DNA of 64,000 nt from Lachnospiraceae bacterium (GTDB lineage: Bacteria; Bacillota; Clostridia; Lachnospirales; Lachnospiraceae), in NCBI GenBank assembly GCA_910574965.1, contig CAJTDB010000010.1, forward strand, positions 62,001 through 126,000, in the 5' to 3' direction. Positions 1-8,883 of this stretch are shown here, piece by piece. The position numbers and the translations under genes were made by a program. Numbering within the stretch: the stretch's first letter is position 1; each line of letters opens with the position of its first letter. The notes under the pieces were generated by a model, which was not told the DNA's origin, did no database searches, and worked only from the letters and a program-made list of their open reading frames with translations.

Positions 1-816
1 ACGCCTATTTCTTTACCTGAAATGAAGGAGCAAAACCAAATAGGAACATTTTTCTGTAGCCTCGACCATCTCATCACCTTTCACCAACGTAAGTGCGATG
101 CTGCAAAAGTATTGAAGAAATATATGCTGCAAAAAATGTTTCCTCAAAATGGAAGGGAAGTTCCAGAGATTCGATTTTCTGGTTGCATAGATGCTTGGGA
201 ACAGTGTAAGATTAAATGGTTTATAAATGAAGGTATTATAGAAGCTCCAATGGACGGCAATCATGGAGAAAAACATCCAACAGCGAGTGAATATGTTGTG
301 GATGGAATTCCGTTTCTGATGGCTTCTGATATTTATAATGGAAAAGCAGATATTTACCATTGTAAATATATAACAAAAGAAAGGGCCAATAAACTTGATA
401 AGGGGTTTGCTATAAATGGAGATGTTTTAATTACGCATAAAGCAACAATAGGAGAAACTGCTATTCTCCAAGATTTGAGGACAGAATATGCTGTATTAAC
501 ACCACAAGTAACATACTATAGGATTCATGATGAGAGCCGATTAGATCAAAAATATTTATATGCTTATTTTAACTCAGAGGAATTTCAAAATGATTTAAAG
601 ATAAAAGCAGCTCAGTCTACAAGACCATATATCGGAATATCAGCTCAACAAAATCTAATGATAAAATTCCCGATAAATATAAGGGAACAGAAACAAATTG
701 GAACATATTTTGTAAACCTCGACCACCTCATCACCCTACACCAGCGCAAATGCGACGAACTAAAAGAAGTAAAACGTTTTATGCTGCAAAATATGTTCCC
801 GCAGAAAGGACAATAA
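1..816 (+). CDS. hsdS: Type I restriction-modification specificity subunit HsdS (5' end outside window)
   Basis: The reading frame is open from base 1, so the N-terminal part lies upstream of the window. HsdS recognises the DNA target for the HsdM/HsdR complex. What is seen is the end of one conserved helical region (IGTFFCSLDHL...MLQKMFPQ), then a target recognition domain of about 170 residues, then a second copy of the same helical motif (IGTYFVNLDHL...MLQNMFPQ) at the C-terminus. This repeated spacer-helix arrangement is the HsdS pattern. The stop is 2 bases before the hsdR start, so the genes are cotranscribed. The AT-rich composition compared with the genes after 4 kb suggests acquisition by transfer. 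hsdM is presumably upstream. Confidence 0.9.
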   Translation, partial: TPISLPEMKEQNQIGTFFCSLDHLITFHQRKCDAAKVLKKYMLQKMFPQNGREVPEIRFSGCIDAWEQCKIKWFINEGIIEAPMDGNHGEKHPTASEYVVDGIPFLMASDIYNGKADIYHCKYITKERANKLDKGFAINGDVLITHKATIGETAILQDLRTEYAVLTPQVTYYRIHDESRLDQKYLYAYFNSEEFQNDLKIKAAQSTRPYIGISAQQNLMIKFPINIREQKQIGTYFVNLDHLITLHQRKCDELKEVKRFMLQNMFPQKGQ

Positions 817-818
817 CT

Positions 819-3776
819 ATGGCAGAATTAGAATCTGTAATGGAAAAAAGACTGATCGATCAGCTTTGCTGCGGTGAATCTCAATGGACGTACAGACCGG
901 ATATCAGAACAGAGGAACAGCTATGGGACAATTTCAAATATATTTTGGAACAGAATAATAAGGCGAAGCTTAATGATGTTCCTCTAAGCGAGTCTGAATT
1001 TGCAAAGGTCAAGAACGATTTGTCTCATGCTTCCTTTTATGATGCCGGTAAATGGCTGGTTGGCGAAAGTGGAAAGGTATATGTTCATGTGCAGAGAGGA
1101 AATGAGACACTTCATCTTGTCGTTTTGAATAATGAACATGTGGCTGGCGGAACAAGCGTGTATGAGGTTATTAATCAATATCAGGCTTTTAAGTCAGAGA
1201 ATGCCGAAGGGGACCGGAACAGGCGATTTGATGTAACGCTCCTGATTAATGGCATCCCTTTGATACATATCGAACTTAAAAATAAAGAACATTCGTACAT
1301 GGATGCTTATCGTCAGATTAAAAAATATATTGCAGAGGGAAAATTCCATGGTATATTTTCCAATATACAGATGTTTGTTGTAAGCAATGCTGTCGATACA
1401 AAATATTTTTCTGCTGCAAGGGATACAGAACTATGTAAAAAGTTTATTACAGGCTGGCTGGATCAGGAGAATCAGCCTGTCTGCGATTATATAGAGTTTG
1501 CCAGGGCAGTCCTTAAGATACCGGAAGCACATGAAATGATTACAAGGTATATGGTTCTTGACAATGATAAGAAAAAACTATTGATTCTGCGTCCATATCA
1601 GATCCATGCTATTCAATCTATGCGGGAAGCCTCAAAGCAGGGAAGATCCGGATTTATCTGGCATACAACAGGTTCCGGGAAGACTATGACTTCCTATAAG
1701 GCTACACGAAATCTGCTGATGGATATTCCGGCAATTGAGAAAACGGTATTTCTCATTGACAGAAAGGATCTGGACAACCAGACGAAAATGGCTTTTCAAT
1801 CCTATGCAGATAATGATACGATTGATGTGGATGATACCGATTATGTGGATTCTCTTATAGAGAAAATGTCAGATGACAATCGACAGATGATCGTAACGAC
1901 CAGGCAGAAAATGCAGATTATGGTGAATCGGCGCCTGAAGGAAGGAACTAGAAAATATGATAAGATCAAAGCACTTAAAGTTGCTTTTGTTGTGGATGAA
2001 TGTCATAGGGCAGTAACTCCGCAAACAAAAAGAACACTTGAGAAATTTTTTGCTAATTCCTTATGGTATGGTTTTACGGGAACGCCTATTTTTGATGAAA
2101 ACAGTTATGAACAGAAGGGCGATCTGCCCCGGACCACAAAGCAGCTTTATGGGGAGTGTCTGCATAGTTATACGATTAAAGAGGCGATCCATGACGAAGC
2201 AGTTTTAGGATTTATGGTGGAAAACCTTGGGGCTAAAAATTTAAATGCGGACGATGCGAAAAAGGCGTATGAAACAGAGGCACATATGCGGAAAGTGCTG
2301 GATGTAATTTTGAATCAGTCCTGTGAAAAGTTTGGAATGAGAAATGAAAAGGGCAGAACCTATGAGGCTTTACTTTCGACCAGTTCTATTGCAAGGGCAC
2401 AGAAGTATTATGATTTGCTGAATAAGGTGAAAAGAGGAGAAGATGAATTAAAAATCAGTGATGCTGTACATAAGGCACTGCCGGATTTTCCAAGATTTGC
2501 CATAACCTATTCGCTGTCGGAAAATGAGGAGATGTCCGCAGTCCATCAGGACAAAATGAAAAAATCGATAAAAGAATACAACGATATGTTTGGCACCAGT
2601 TATAAAATAGAATCTATGGATGCTTACAACAGCAATCTCAATGACCGGCTGGCGCGAAAAGAAAAGAAGTATCTGGATCGGAATCAGCAGCTTGACTTGG
2701 TTATTGTAGTGGACAGGCTTTTAACTGGTTTTGATGCGCCGTGTCTTTCTATTTTGTTTATGGACAGGCAGCCTATGGCTCCGCAGAATATTATCCAGGC
2801 ATTTTCGCGCACGAACAGGCTGTTTGATACAAAAAAGCAGTATGGGCATATTGTAACATTTCAGGCACCAAAAGAATATAAAAAATCAATAAATGAAGCG
2901 CTCAGACTGTATTCGCGTGAAGGCAGCGGTAATCCTATTGCAGAGGATTGGGATGATGTGAAAACGTCTTTTTCTATATCCGTGAAAGCTATTCACGATC
3001 TGGCCCAGACTGCCGAAGATATTGTGAGACTGTCACGAAAGCAGAAAAAAGCATTTGTACATCTTTTTAGATCCTTGGATCATGATTTCGCACATCTGAA
3101 AGCGTTCTCGGTATATGAACCCAATGTGCTTGATGAGTTTGGTTTTTCCGAAGAGGAATATGAAAACTATGCGGCAATGTACAAAAATGTAATGGAAGAA
3201 CTCAAAAAGCCGGATGATCGTTCAGAACCCGATGAGGAAGCTGTATGGGATGATTACGATTTAGTAGCCTATAGCAAACTGCGGATAGATTTTGAGTATA
3301 TTGTGGAATTACTGCAGGGGGTGATGGAATCTTGGAACCCATCAGAAAATGATTTTGATGCGGCCGAATTTGAAACGAGGATAAAAACCATCAAAGAAAT
3401 CATAACCGAATTTGCTGCTGATAATTCCAAATTAAGTGCGTTGCTTGCACAGATTGTAGATGAGATCGAAAAAGATAAAGAGAAATTTTTAGGGCAGGAT
3501 ATTTCTGTTATGATCCATCAAATGCGTTACGCGGTCATTGACAAAGAAATTAAAAAATTTGCCGAAAAATGGTATTTAGGATTTGAAGATGTCAAATATG
3601 AAATATTCCATTATAAAGACGGTGAACTTGCAAATGAAAATAAGCTGAAGGACAAAGCGAATTACGCAGCCTATAGGGAGGCAAATCATGTTGCCCTGCC
3701 TAATTTCAAACTCAGAAAAGTGATGATTGATGAATTTAAAAATACGCTGATGCCGGAAATCGCTTCATTGATATAA
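819..3776 (+). CDS. hsdR: Type I restriction endonuclease subunit HsdR
   Basis: Motor and nuclease subunit of the type I restriction complex; 985 aa from the ATG at 819, preceded by AAAGGA. The N-terminal PD-(D/E)XK nuclease core is visible (FDVTLLINGIPLIHIELKNK, with the D and the ExK). The SF2 helicase motifs follow in order: Walker A TTGSGKT, DECH box (VVDECHRA), motif III GFTGTP, motif V LLTGFDAP and motif VI QAFSRTNR. The length fits the family. An upstream in-frame start at 750 would overlap hsdS by 67 bases and is less likely. No frameshift or missing motif is seen, so the enzyme should be functional if hsdM is intact upstream. Confidence 0.95.
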   Translation: MAELESVMEKRLIDQLCCGESQWTYRPDIRTEEQLWDNFKYILEQNNKAKLNDVPLSESEFAKVKNDLSHASFYDAGKWLVGESGKVYVHVQRGNETLHLVVLNNEHVAGGTSVYEVINQYQAFKSENAEGDRNRRFDVTLLINGIPLIHIELKNKEHSYMDAYRQIKKYIAEGKFHGIFSNIQMFVVSNAVDTKYFSAARDTELCKKFITGWLDQENQPVCDYIEFARAVLKIPEAHEMITRYMVLDNDKKKLLILRPYQIHAIQSMREASKQGRSGFIWHTTGSGKTMTSYKATRNLLMDIPAIEKTVFLIDRKDLDNQTKMAFQSYADNDTIDVDDTDYVDSLIEKMSDDNRQMIVTTRQKMQIMVNRRLKEGTRKYDKIKALKVAFVVDECHRAVTPQTKRTLEKFFANSLWYGFTGTPIFDENSYEQKGDLPRTTKQLYGECLHSYTIKEAIHDEAVLGFMVENLGAKNLNADDAKKAYETEAHMRKVLDVILNQSCEKFGMRNEKGRTYEALLSTSSIARAQKYYDLLNKVKRGEDELKISDAVHKALPDFPRFAITYSLSENEEMSAVHQDKMKKSIKEYNDMFGTSYKIESMDAYNSNLNDRLARKEKKYLDRNQQLDLVIVVDRLLTGFDAPCLSILFMDRQPMAPQNIIQAFSRTNRLFDTKKQYGHIVTFQAPKEYKKSINEALRLYSREGSGNPIAEDWDDVKTSFSISVKAIHDLAQTAEDIVRLSRKQKKAFVHLFRSLDHDFAHLKAFSVYEPNVLDEFGFSEEEYENYAAMYKNVMEELKKPDDRSEPDEEAVWDDYDLVAYSKLRIDFEYIVELLQGVMESWNPSENDFDAAEFETRIKTIKEIITEFAADNSKLSALLAQIVDEIEKDKEKFLGQDISVMIHQMRYAVIDKEIKKFAEKWYLGFEDVKYEIFHYKDGELANENKLKDKANYAAYREANHVALPNFKLRKVMIDEFKNTLMPEIASLI

Positions 3777-3851
3777 CACAAAGAGACAGGTCTGATGGAT
3801 GATTCCATAGGAATTTAAACAGAACCGTGAATAGAAGAGGAGGAATATTTT

Positions 3852-4673
3852 ATGGACCGAAAAGCTATGGCAAAAGAAACACTTAGGATCATAGACCAGG
3901 GCTATTACGAAGCAGACGGAACACATGTGGACATTCAGAGCATGCAAAAAGCTTCTGTAAAAGGAAGCTTTCTGCTGACCCCGGAGCAGGGAGAAGAACT
4001 GCTTACAGCATATAAAAATCATACAATAAATAATGGGAAAAATACGGAACTCATTACGTTAAACTGCGCGACGGTAGATGCTGTTCTTCGTCTGACAGCA
4101 GAAGGAAAACATCCCGCGGTTTTAAATTTTGCCAGTGCAAAAAATCCAGGCGGCGGATTTTTAAACGGAGCAAAGGCCCAGGAGGAGAGTCTGGCAGTGT
4201 CTGGCTGCCTGTATGAGACGCAGTTGGCGCATGAGACATATTATAAGAAAAATCGTGCCTGCGGGACAATGATGTATACAAATCATGCGATCTATTCTCC
4301 GGATGTGGTTTTCTTTCGGGACGAAAGATTTCGTCTGATGGAGAAGCCGGTGACGGCTTCGGTGCTGACGCTTCCGGCGGTCAATATGGGACAGGTGCTG
4401 CTAAAGGGAGAGGATGAGCAGAAGGCAGAAGAGGCGATGAGGCGCCGCATGAAGCTGGCCCTTGCAATTTTTGCCCGTCAGAAGTGTGAGCATCTGGTTC
4501 TGGGTGCCTACGGATGCGGTGTATTTCGCAATGATCCGGAGAAGATTGCGCAGTGGTGGAAAGAGCTTTTCAATGAAGAGTTTGCAGGGATCTTTGATAC
4601 GGTCCTCTTTGCAGTGCTGGACCATTCTTCCGCAGGAAAGTGCATCGGAGCGTTTCAGAAAGTTTTTGGTTGA
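3852..4673 (+). CDS. Microbial-type poly(ADP-ribose) glycohydrolase (TIGR02452 family)
   Basis: Predicted macrodomain-like hydrolase that removes ADP-ribose from proteins or nucleic acids. The diagnostic PARG signature is present: GGG at residues 100-102 followed by QEE at 110-112 (NPGGGFLNGAKAQEES), with the usual C-terminal LGAYGCGVFRNDP motif that closes the ligand pocket. At 273 aa it matches the family length. It has a strong GAGGAGG ribosome site. It sits 75 bases after hsdR on the same strand, so an association with the restriction system is possible, but its base composition is more like the downstream chromosome. The substrate is not known from sequence. Confidence 0.85.
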   Translation: MDRKAMAKETLRIIDQGYYEADGTHVDIQSMQKASVKGSFLLTPEQGEELLTAYKNHTINNGKNTELITLNCATVDAVLRLTAEGKHPAVLNFASAKNPGGGFLNGAKAQEESLAVSGCLYETQLAHETYYKKNRACGTMMYTNHAIYSPDVVFFRDERFRLMEKPVTASVLTLPAVNMGQVLLKGEDEQKAEEAMRRRMKLALAIFARQKCEHLVLGAYGCGVFRNDPEKIAQWWKELFNEEFAGIFDTVLFAVLDHSSAGKCIGAFQKVFG

Positions 4674-4695
4674 CAGAACCAGGCGGTGAGAACAG

Positions 4696-5043
4696 ATGAG
4701 AGATAAATGCGCATCTTTGTCTGTAGATGGGGAACGGTATCTGTATTCAATAAAAGCCCTGGCAGATGCAGTGAAAATTGCAGTGTATCGGTTTTCGGAG
4801 AAGGTGCCGGTTTTTACCGCATATGTGAGCTATGTGGAAGCGTGGGGATTTGATGTCTATCGTCCGCGGATGATCGAGATTCTGATCCGGTATTATTTGA
4901 GAAAGAGCGATACATTGACAGAGAGAAAGCTGGTGATTAGAGAACATCCGGAGCTTTTTGCAGTGTTGATGGACTGCTTCTTTGCGGACAGCAAGGAAGA
5001 GGAGAGAGAGGATTTTGCAGCGAAATGCAAAGTTCGATGGTAG
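4696..5043 (+). CDS. Unknown 115-aa protein
   Basis: I do not recognise a family. The protein is soluble and rich in charged and aromatic residues, with a predicted helical middle (VYRFSEKVPVFTAYVSYVEAW) and an acidic C-terminal stretch (SKEEEREDF). It starts 22 bases after the PARG gene and is followed by a strong hairpin at 5064-5100, so it is probably the last gene of that transcription unit. Coding is supported by the ribosome-site-like GGCGGTGAG before the ATG and by the operon position only. Confidence 0.6.
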   Translation: MRDKCASLSVDGERYLYSIKALADAVKIAVYRFSEKVPVFTAYVSYVEAWGFDVYRPRMIEILIRYYLRKSDTLTERKLVIREHPELFAVLMDCFFADSKEEEREDFAAKCKVRW

Positions 5044-5063
5044 AAAAGATGACCGAAAGCAAT

Positions 5064-5100
5064 CTGCCGCGGGGAAGCTGTCTGAAGCTTTCCGCGGCAG
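5064..5100. terminator. Convergent-gene hairpin terminator
   Basis: A near-perfect inverted repeat, CTGCCGCGGGGAAGCT then AGCTTTCCGCGGCAG with a 6-base loop, lies between the ends of two convergent genes (4696-5043 and 5115-5402). The T-tract is weak on both sides (TCATTTCT on the + side), so this may be a bidirectional terminator or only a transcript-end stabiliser. Confidence 0.65.
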
Positions 5101-5114
5101 TCATTTCTGGCATA

Positions 5115-5402
5115 TCATCGCTGGGATTTCATCATTTGCTGTGCTTTTCTCAGCGTCTCGTCCATTCGTCTTTTTTCTGCTTCGCTTTTTCCTTCTTTCA
5201 TAATCTCGAAAATGAGCTGAAATTCTTCTGGTGTAAACTGCAGATTCTGCCGGCTGGCTGATGCTACAGCACCAAAAAGGATCGGCATGGCCTGCTTTTG
5301 GTTTTTTCCTTCGATCTGCTCTGCCAGCTTCAGAAGAAAGGTCAGCTTGGCAGGGGAGATGTCCTTGATACGCGGGTCCTGAAACCAGTCAGGTATATTC
5401 AT
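5115..5402 (-). CDS. Unknown 95-aa protein downstream of hairpin leader A
   Basis: A small soluble, mostly helical protein that starts with a PDWFQDPRIKDISP motif and ends in a basic helix (AEKRRMDETLRKAQQMM). I do not recognise a named family. The minus-strand ATG is preceded by AAGGAGG, directly after the last linker of the 5423-5834 hairpin array, so its mRNA leader is that array. The gene behind it on the same strand (5866-6207) has a similar size and style (a PDMGNLMKCMRGLLPPEEQ region), and the two may be functionally linked. Confidence 0.7.
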   Translation of the reverse strand: MNIPDWFQDPRIKDISPAKLTFLLKLAEQIEGKNQKQAMPILFGAVASASRQNLQFTPEEFQLIFEIMKEGKSEAEKRRMDETLRKAQQMMKSQR

Positions 5403-5422
5403 ACAGGGGCCTCCTTATTATA

Positions 5423-5834
5423 GTTCCGCATCTATCTATATCAGCCCCCATATCTGGAAGAATTTTCTGCCGAATCCTCGGCAAAAAATCCTTCCGGGGC
5501 TGATACAGATAGATGCTGATTTTAAAGTTCCGCATCTATCTATATCAGCCCCCATATCTGGAAGAATTTTCTGCCGCATCCTCGGCAAAAAATCCTTCCG
5601 GGGCTGATACAGATAGATGCTGATTTTAAAGTTCCGCATCTATCTATATCAGCCCCCATATCTGGAAGAATTTTCTGCCGAATCCTCGGCAAAAAATCCT
5701 TCCGGGGCTGATACAGATAGATGCTGATTTTAAAGTTCCGCATCTATCTATATCAGCCCCCATATCTGGAAGAATTTTCTGCCATATCCTCGGCAAAAAA
5801 TCCTTCTGGGACTGATACAGATAGATGCTGATTT
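5423..5834 (-). repeat. Hairpin-leader array A: four tandem 104-bp units
   Basis: Four head-to-tail copies with an exact 104-base period (unit starts 5423, 5527, 5631, 5735); the fourth is the most diverged. Each copy is a long imperfect hairpin: outer arms such as CATCTATCTATATCAGCCCC pair with GGGGCTGATACAGATAGATG, and a nested stem GGAAGAATTTT / AAAAAATCCTTCC closes on GCCGA/TCGGC. Copies are joined by the linker which reads, on the minus strand, GATGCGGAACTTTAAAATC. The last linker runs straight into the AAGGAGG ribosome site of the 5115-5402 gene. The same design with different arm sequences occurs at 8871-9090 and 11154-11500. Confidence 0.9.
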
Positions 5835-5865
5835 GACGATATCACATTCATATTCTGAAGCCTGT

Positions 5866-6207
5866 CTATTCATTCTCAGAGGAATGCGGTTTTTGGTCGG
5901 GAGAGAAGGCAGAAGTAAAGCCTTCAAACATATCCCGATACATATCCATATTTTCAAAAATATCTGCAAACTGCTCTATCTGGGACTGTTCTTCCGGCGG
6001 AAGGAGTCCTCTCATGCATTTCATCAGATTCCCCATGTCCGGAGATTGCTGGATGGGTGGATTTTGATTGAAATATTCAATAGTCTTCTGTAATTCTACC
6101 CATTTTATATATATGGCAAGCATTTTCTGCATATTGGCAGGAAGAAAGGGCAGGAAGGCTTTCAGCATCTGCAGCTCTTTTGGAAGAATTGCTTCATCAA
6201 ATGTCAT
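5866..6207 (-). CDS. Unknown 113-aa protein
   Basis: No family recognised. The start is taken at the ATG at 6207 (MTFDEAILPKEL), which has a G-rich AGGGGGGCGG ribosome site 9 bases upstream; an in-frame TTG at 6237 is less likely. The sequence is helical, Met- and Pro-rich, with an acidic C-terminal half (PPEEQSQIEQFADIFENMDM). It lies upstream of hairpin array A on the same strand and about 30 bases from it, so it may be cotranscribed with the 5115-5402 gene through the array. Confidence 0.65.
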   Translation of the reverse strand: MTFDEAILPKELQMLKAFLPFLPANMQKMLAIYIKWVELQKTIEYFNQNPPIQQSPDMGNLMKCMRGLLPPEEQSQIEQFADIFENMDMYRDMFEGFTSAFSPDQKPHSSENE

Positions 6208-6308
6208 GACGGACCGCCCCCCTGCGTCTTTCTTCAATATATGAACGGCTGCCGGAAATCATGCAGTTTCCAGTACCGGAATCTTACAGAGGAACGGATA
6301 GGACAGAA

Positions 6309-6337
6309 GGGTGCCGCAGTCCGCAGCACCCTTTTTT
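6309..6337. terminator. Hairpin terminator between small genes
   Basis: The inverted repeat GGGTGCCGCAGTCCGCAGCACCC is followed on the + strand by TTTTTT and preceded, seen from the minus strand, by AAAAAA. It lies just after the minus-strand stop of the Cys-rich gene at 6343. It can end transcription from the + side most efficiently and may serve both directions. Confidence 0.6.
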
Positions 6338-6342
6338 GAAGA

Positions 6343-6690
6343 TTAGCATCCGCAGCCGTTGCTGCAGCCGCAATTATTGCTGCATCCACAGTTGCTGACA
6401 CATCCGCAGTTGTTGCTGCATCCACAGCTTCCGCCGCCAAATCCATTGCCGCAGAAGAGCAGGAGCAGGATGATCCACCAGCAGCCGTCGCCGCCGAATC
6501 CGCTGTCGCCGCCGCATCCGCAGTTTCCGCCGCCAAATCCATTGCCGCAGCAGGAGAACAGAAGCAGGATCAGGATCAGACATCCGCAGCTTCCTCCGCC
6601 AAAGATTCCGTTGTTGTTGCTGCTACTGCAGCAGCTACATCCGCATCCGTTGTCACAGCCGCAGCCGCAACCATTCCTTAAGTCACCCAT
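6343..6690 (-). CDS. Cys/Gly-rich low-complexity protein (chorion class high-cysteine HCB-like)
   Basis: A 115-aa protein made of GCGCGC, GGGSCGC and SNNCGC repeats that encloses two short hydrophobic blocks (CLILILLLFSCCG and CWWIILLLLFCG). Lachnospiraceae genomes often carry such genes, named chorion class high-cysteine HCB protein by automatic annotation; the true function is unknown. The start is the ATG at 6690 (MGDLRNG) because GGAGG lies 8 bases upstream. The two hydrophobic blocks flanked by Cys/Gly repeats suggest a membrane- or spore-coat-associated protein, but this is inference. Confidence 0.75.
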   Translation of the reverse strand: MGDLRNGCGCGCDNGCGCSCCSSSNNNGIFGGGSCGCLILILLLFSCCGNGFGGGNCGCGGDSGFGGDGCWWIILLLLFCGNGFGGGSCGCSNNCGCVSNCGCSNNCGCSNGCGC

Positions 6691-6747
6691 GAAGATAACC
6701 TCCAAAAAAACTATTTACACTTCATCATATGCAGAAGCAGCCGATTG

Positions 6748-6756
6748 TGCTATACT
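6748..6756 (+). promoter_or_regulatory. Possible extended -10 promoter for the 6854 operon
   Basis: TGC directly before TATACT forms an extended -10 element about 100 bases before the phospholipase-like gene. No convincing -35 hexamer sits at the usual distance. Confidence 0.35.
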
Positions 6757-6853
6757 GAAAAAAGTAAATACAAAAGGACAACAGCATTCGTCCGAACAAT
6801 ACCCAAAAGAATCACAAGGAGTGGATGCGAAACGATAATAGGAGGAAAATACA

Positions 6854-7651
6854 ATGCCAGCAACCTATGCACATTATGTGTTTGGAAAGAAAGTTTTTCA
6901 AAAATTGCCGGAAGGAATCAAACAGGAGATCTGCCAGGGAAAGGATGCCTTTCTTCTGGGGCTGCATGGACCGGACCTTCTGTTTTATTATTATCCGATA
7001 AAAAAGAACCGAATCAATCAGCAGGGCGTGCTTCTGCACAAAGAATTGGCGGCGGATTTTTTTGATCGGGGCAGGACGTACTGGCGCAGGAGCGAGGATC
7101 CGAAGCTTCGGGCTTATTTGTATGGCTTTCTGTGTCATTTTATTCTGGACAATGAGTGTCATCCCTTTGTCAACAAGTATGTAGAGGAGAGAGGGCTGGG
7201 ACATCTGACGATTGAGACAGAATTTGACCGATATCTAATGGCATTAGATCGGCGGGAACCGCTGAACTATGTTCCGGTGCACCATCTGGTCAGCAAATCT
7301 CACACAATAGAACAGATCGCTCTGATGTTCGATCAGGTCACACCGGCGCAGATCCATATCTGCATCCGGCAGTTTCGGCTGGTCATAGGGTTTTTTGTTT
7401 GCAGAAATCCTATAAAAAGACTTCTTTTGAAAATAGTTTCCAGAGTAATGGGGCAGGATAATGGCATCGGCGGCCTGATTATGGACGGCGAAGTCCATCC
7501 ATTTTGTGCCGAGAGCGATCATTTTCTGAAAGAGCGTATGGAACATGCGGTTCTGACGGCAGTGGACGAGATACAAAAATATGCCAGGGTTTTAAGGCTG
7601 GGCGGTCTTCTGTCAGACAGGCTGTACCAGAACTATGAGGAGTCTATATGA
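6854..7651 (+). CDS. Zinc-dependent phospholipase C family protein
   Basis: 265 aa, with the layout of the zinc-dependent phospholipase C/S1-P1 domain (PF00882-like). It opens with the conserved MPATYAHYVFGKKV, then GLHGPDLLFYYYP and FLCHFILDNECHPFVNKY, which carry the His/Asp residues expected to bind metal. No signal peptide is seen, so unlike secreted phospholipase C it probably acts inside the cell. It has a strong AGGAGG site. Its stop overlaps the start of the transporter at 7648 (ATGA), so the two are translationally coupled. The substrate is unknown. Confidence 0.8.
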   Translation: MPATYAHYVFGKKVFQKLPEGIKQEICQGKDAFLLGLHGPDLLFYYYPIKKNRINQQGVLLHKELAADFFDRGRTYWRRSEDPKLRAYLYGFLCHFILDNECHPFVNKYVEERGLGHLTIETEFDRYLMALDRREPLNYVPVHHLVSKSHTIEQIALMFDQVTPAQIHICIRQFRLVIGFFVCRNPIKRLLLKIVSRVMGQDNGIGGLIMDGEVHPFCAESDHFLKERMEHAVLTAVDEIQKYARVLRLGGLLSDRLYQNYEESI

Positions 7652-8883
7652 TACATTTGACAGGAAAAGAGCGGGACTGGGTGCTGTATGACGTGGGAAA
7701 TTCTGCATTCGTGATGCTGACGGCTACAGTGATTCCGATCTATTTTAAAAATATGGCAGCAGAGGCAGGGGTGACGGCGGCGGATTCTACTGCATATTTC
7801 AGTTATGCAAGTTCGCTGGTAACGATTCTTTCCGCAGTTCTTATTCCATTTCTCGGTGCAGTGGCAGATATCAGAGGATTTAAGAAGCCGGTATTTGCCT
7901 GCTTTGCGGGGATCGGCGTACTGGGCTGTCTGCTGCTGCCGTTTCCTGTTGGATGGATGTCTTTTTTGGGAGTTTATGTAATTGCTAAAACAGGTTATCA
8001 GGGCAGTCTGGCTTTTTACGATTCCATGCTGGCAGATGTGACATCAGAGGAGCGGATGGATGAACTGTCGGCCCATGGATATGCCTGGGGGTATATTGGG
8101 AGCTGCATTCCCTTTGTTTTAAGTATTTTGCTGATCTTGAACAGTGACCGGCTGGGGCTTGGAAGTTCGTATGTGTTTCTGACCGTATTTTTTCTGAATG
8201 CGGGATGGTGGCTCGTGATGACACTTCCGCTTCTGAGAAGTTTCGAGCAGATCTGCTATGTGGAGAGAAGAGAACATATGTTCCGTCATAGCTTTCAGAG
8301 ACTTTTAGGAGTGATGAAAGAGGTGTGGCGTGATCGGAAACTTTTTTGGTTTCTGGCATCCTTTTTTTTCTATATTGACGGTGTTTATACGATCATCGAT
8401 ATGGCCACTGCCTATGGGAAAGATGTGGGAATTTCCGATACCGATCTGATGCTGGCGCTTCTTCTGATGCAGGTAACTGCTTTTCCCTGCTCGATTCTGT
8501 TCGGTGCTCTGGCAAAAAAATACGATGCCGGAAAGCTTATCAAGGTTTCCATTATAGGATATCTGGGGATTGTGCTTTTTGCTTTGCAGATGCGTCATGG
8601 GTGGGAATTTTGGTTTTTGGCGGTGTGTGTGTCGGTGTTTCAGGGCGGAATACAGGCATTGTCCCGGTCCTATTATACAAAGATTATTCCCAAAGAACAG
8701 GCGGCGGAGTATTTTGGATTTTATGATATATTCGGGAAAGGGGCAGCATTTATGGGGACGCTGCTTTTGGGGGCGGCAACTCAGCTAAGCGGCACTTCCC
8801 GGATGGGAATCGGTCTTTTGTCGCTTCTGTTTGCAGCAGGGTATGTGCTGTTTCGTAAGGCAGAGAGAGCGGCGGAACTTTAA
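7648..8883 (+). CDS. MFS transporter, UMF1/Atg22-like family
   Basis: 411-aa integral membrane protein with about 12 hydrophobic segments. It starts with KERDWVLYDVGNSAFVMLTATVIPIYF, the hallmark of the UMF1 family related to the yeast vacuolar amino-acid effluxer Atg22. The loop GAVADIRGFKKP is the MFS motif A position. The substrate is not predictable. It is translationally coupled to the phospholipase-like gene. Its last codons, GCG GAA CTT TAA, are also the first copy of the linker that starts hairpin array B. Confidence 0.85.
   Translation: MIHLTGKERDWVLYDVGNSAFVMLTATVIPIYFKNMAAEAGVTAADSTAYFSYASSLVTILSAVLIPFLGAVADIRGFKKPVFACFAGIGVLGCLLLPFPVGWMSFLGVYVIAKTGYQGSLAFYDSMLADVTSEERMDELSAHGYAWGYIGSCIPFVLSILLILNSDRLGLGSSYVFLTVFFLNAGWWLVMTLPLLRSFEQICYVERREHMFRHSFQRLLGVMKEVWRDRKLFWFLASFFFYIDGVYTIIDMATAYGKDVGISDTDLMLALLLMQVTAFPCSILFGALAKKYDAGKLIKVSIIGYLGIVLFALQMRHGWEFWFLAVCVSVFQGGIQALSRSYYTKIIPKEQAAEYFGFYDIFGKGAAFMGTLLLGAATQLSGTSRMGIGLLSLLFAAGYVLFRKAERAAEL

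Noticed and set aside
5423-5834. CRISPR array
   Set aside because: The whole 104-base unit is repeated with no variable spacer, and each unit is itself a long hairpin.
5436-5969. Repeated minus-strand reading frames inside array A
   Set aside because: They are near copies of one another created by the 104-base repeat, run through hairpin stems and have no ribosome site of their own.
6234-6542. Ala-rich minus-strand frame over the Cys/Gly-rich gene
   Set aside because: It is the same repeat DNA in another frame; the Cys/Gly frame has GGAGG before its ATG and the known HCB-like composition.
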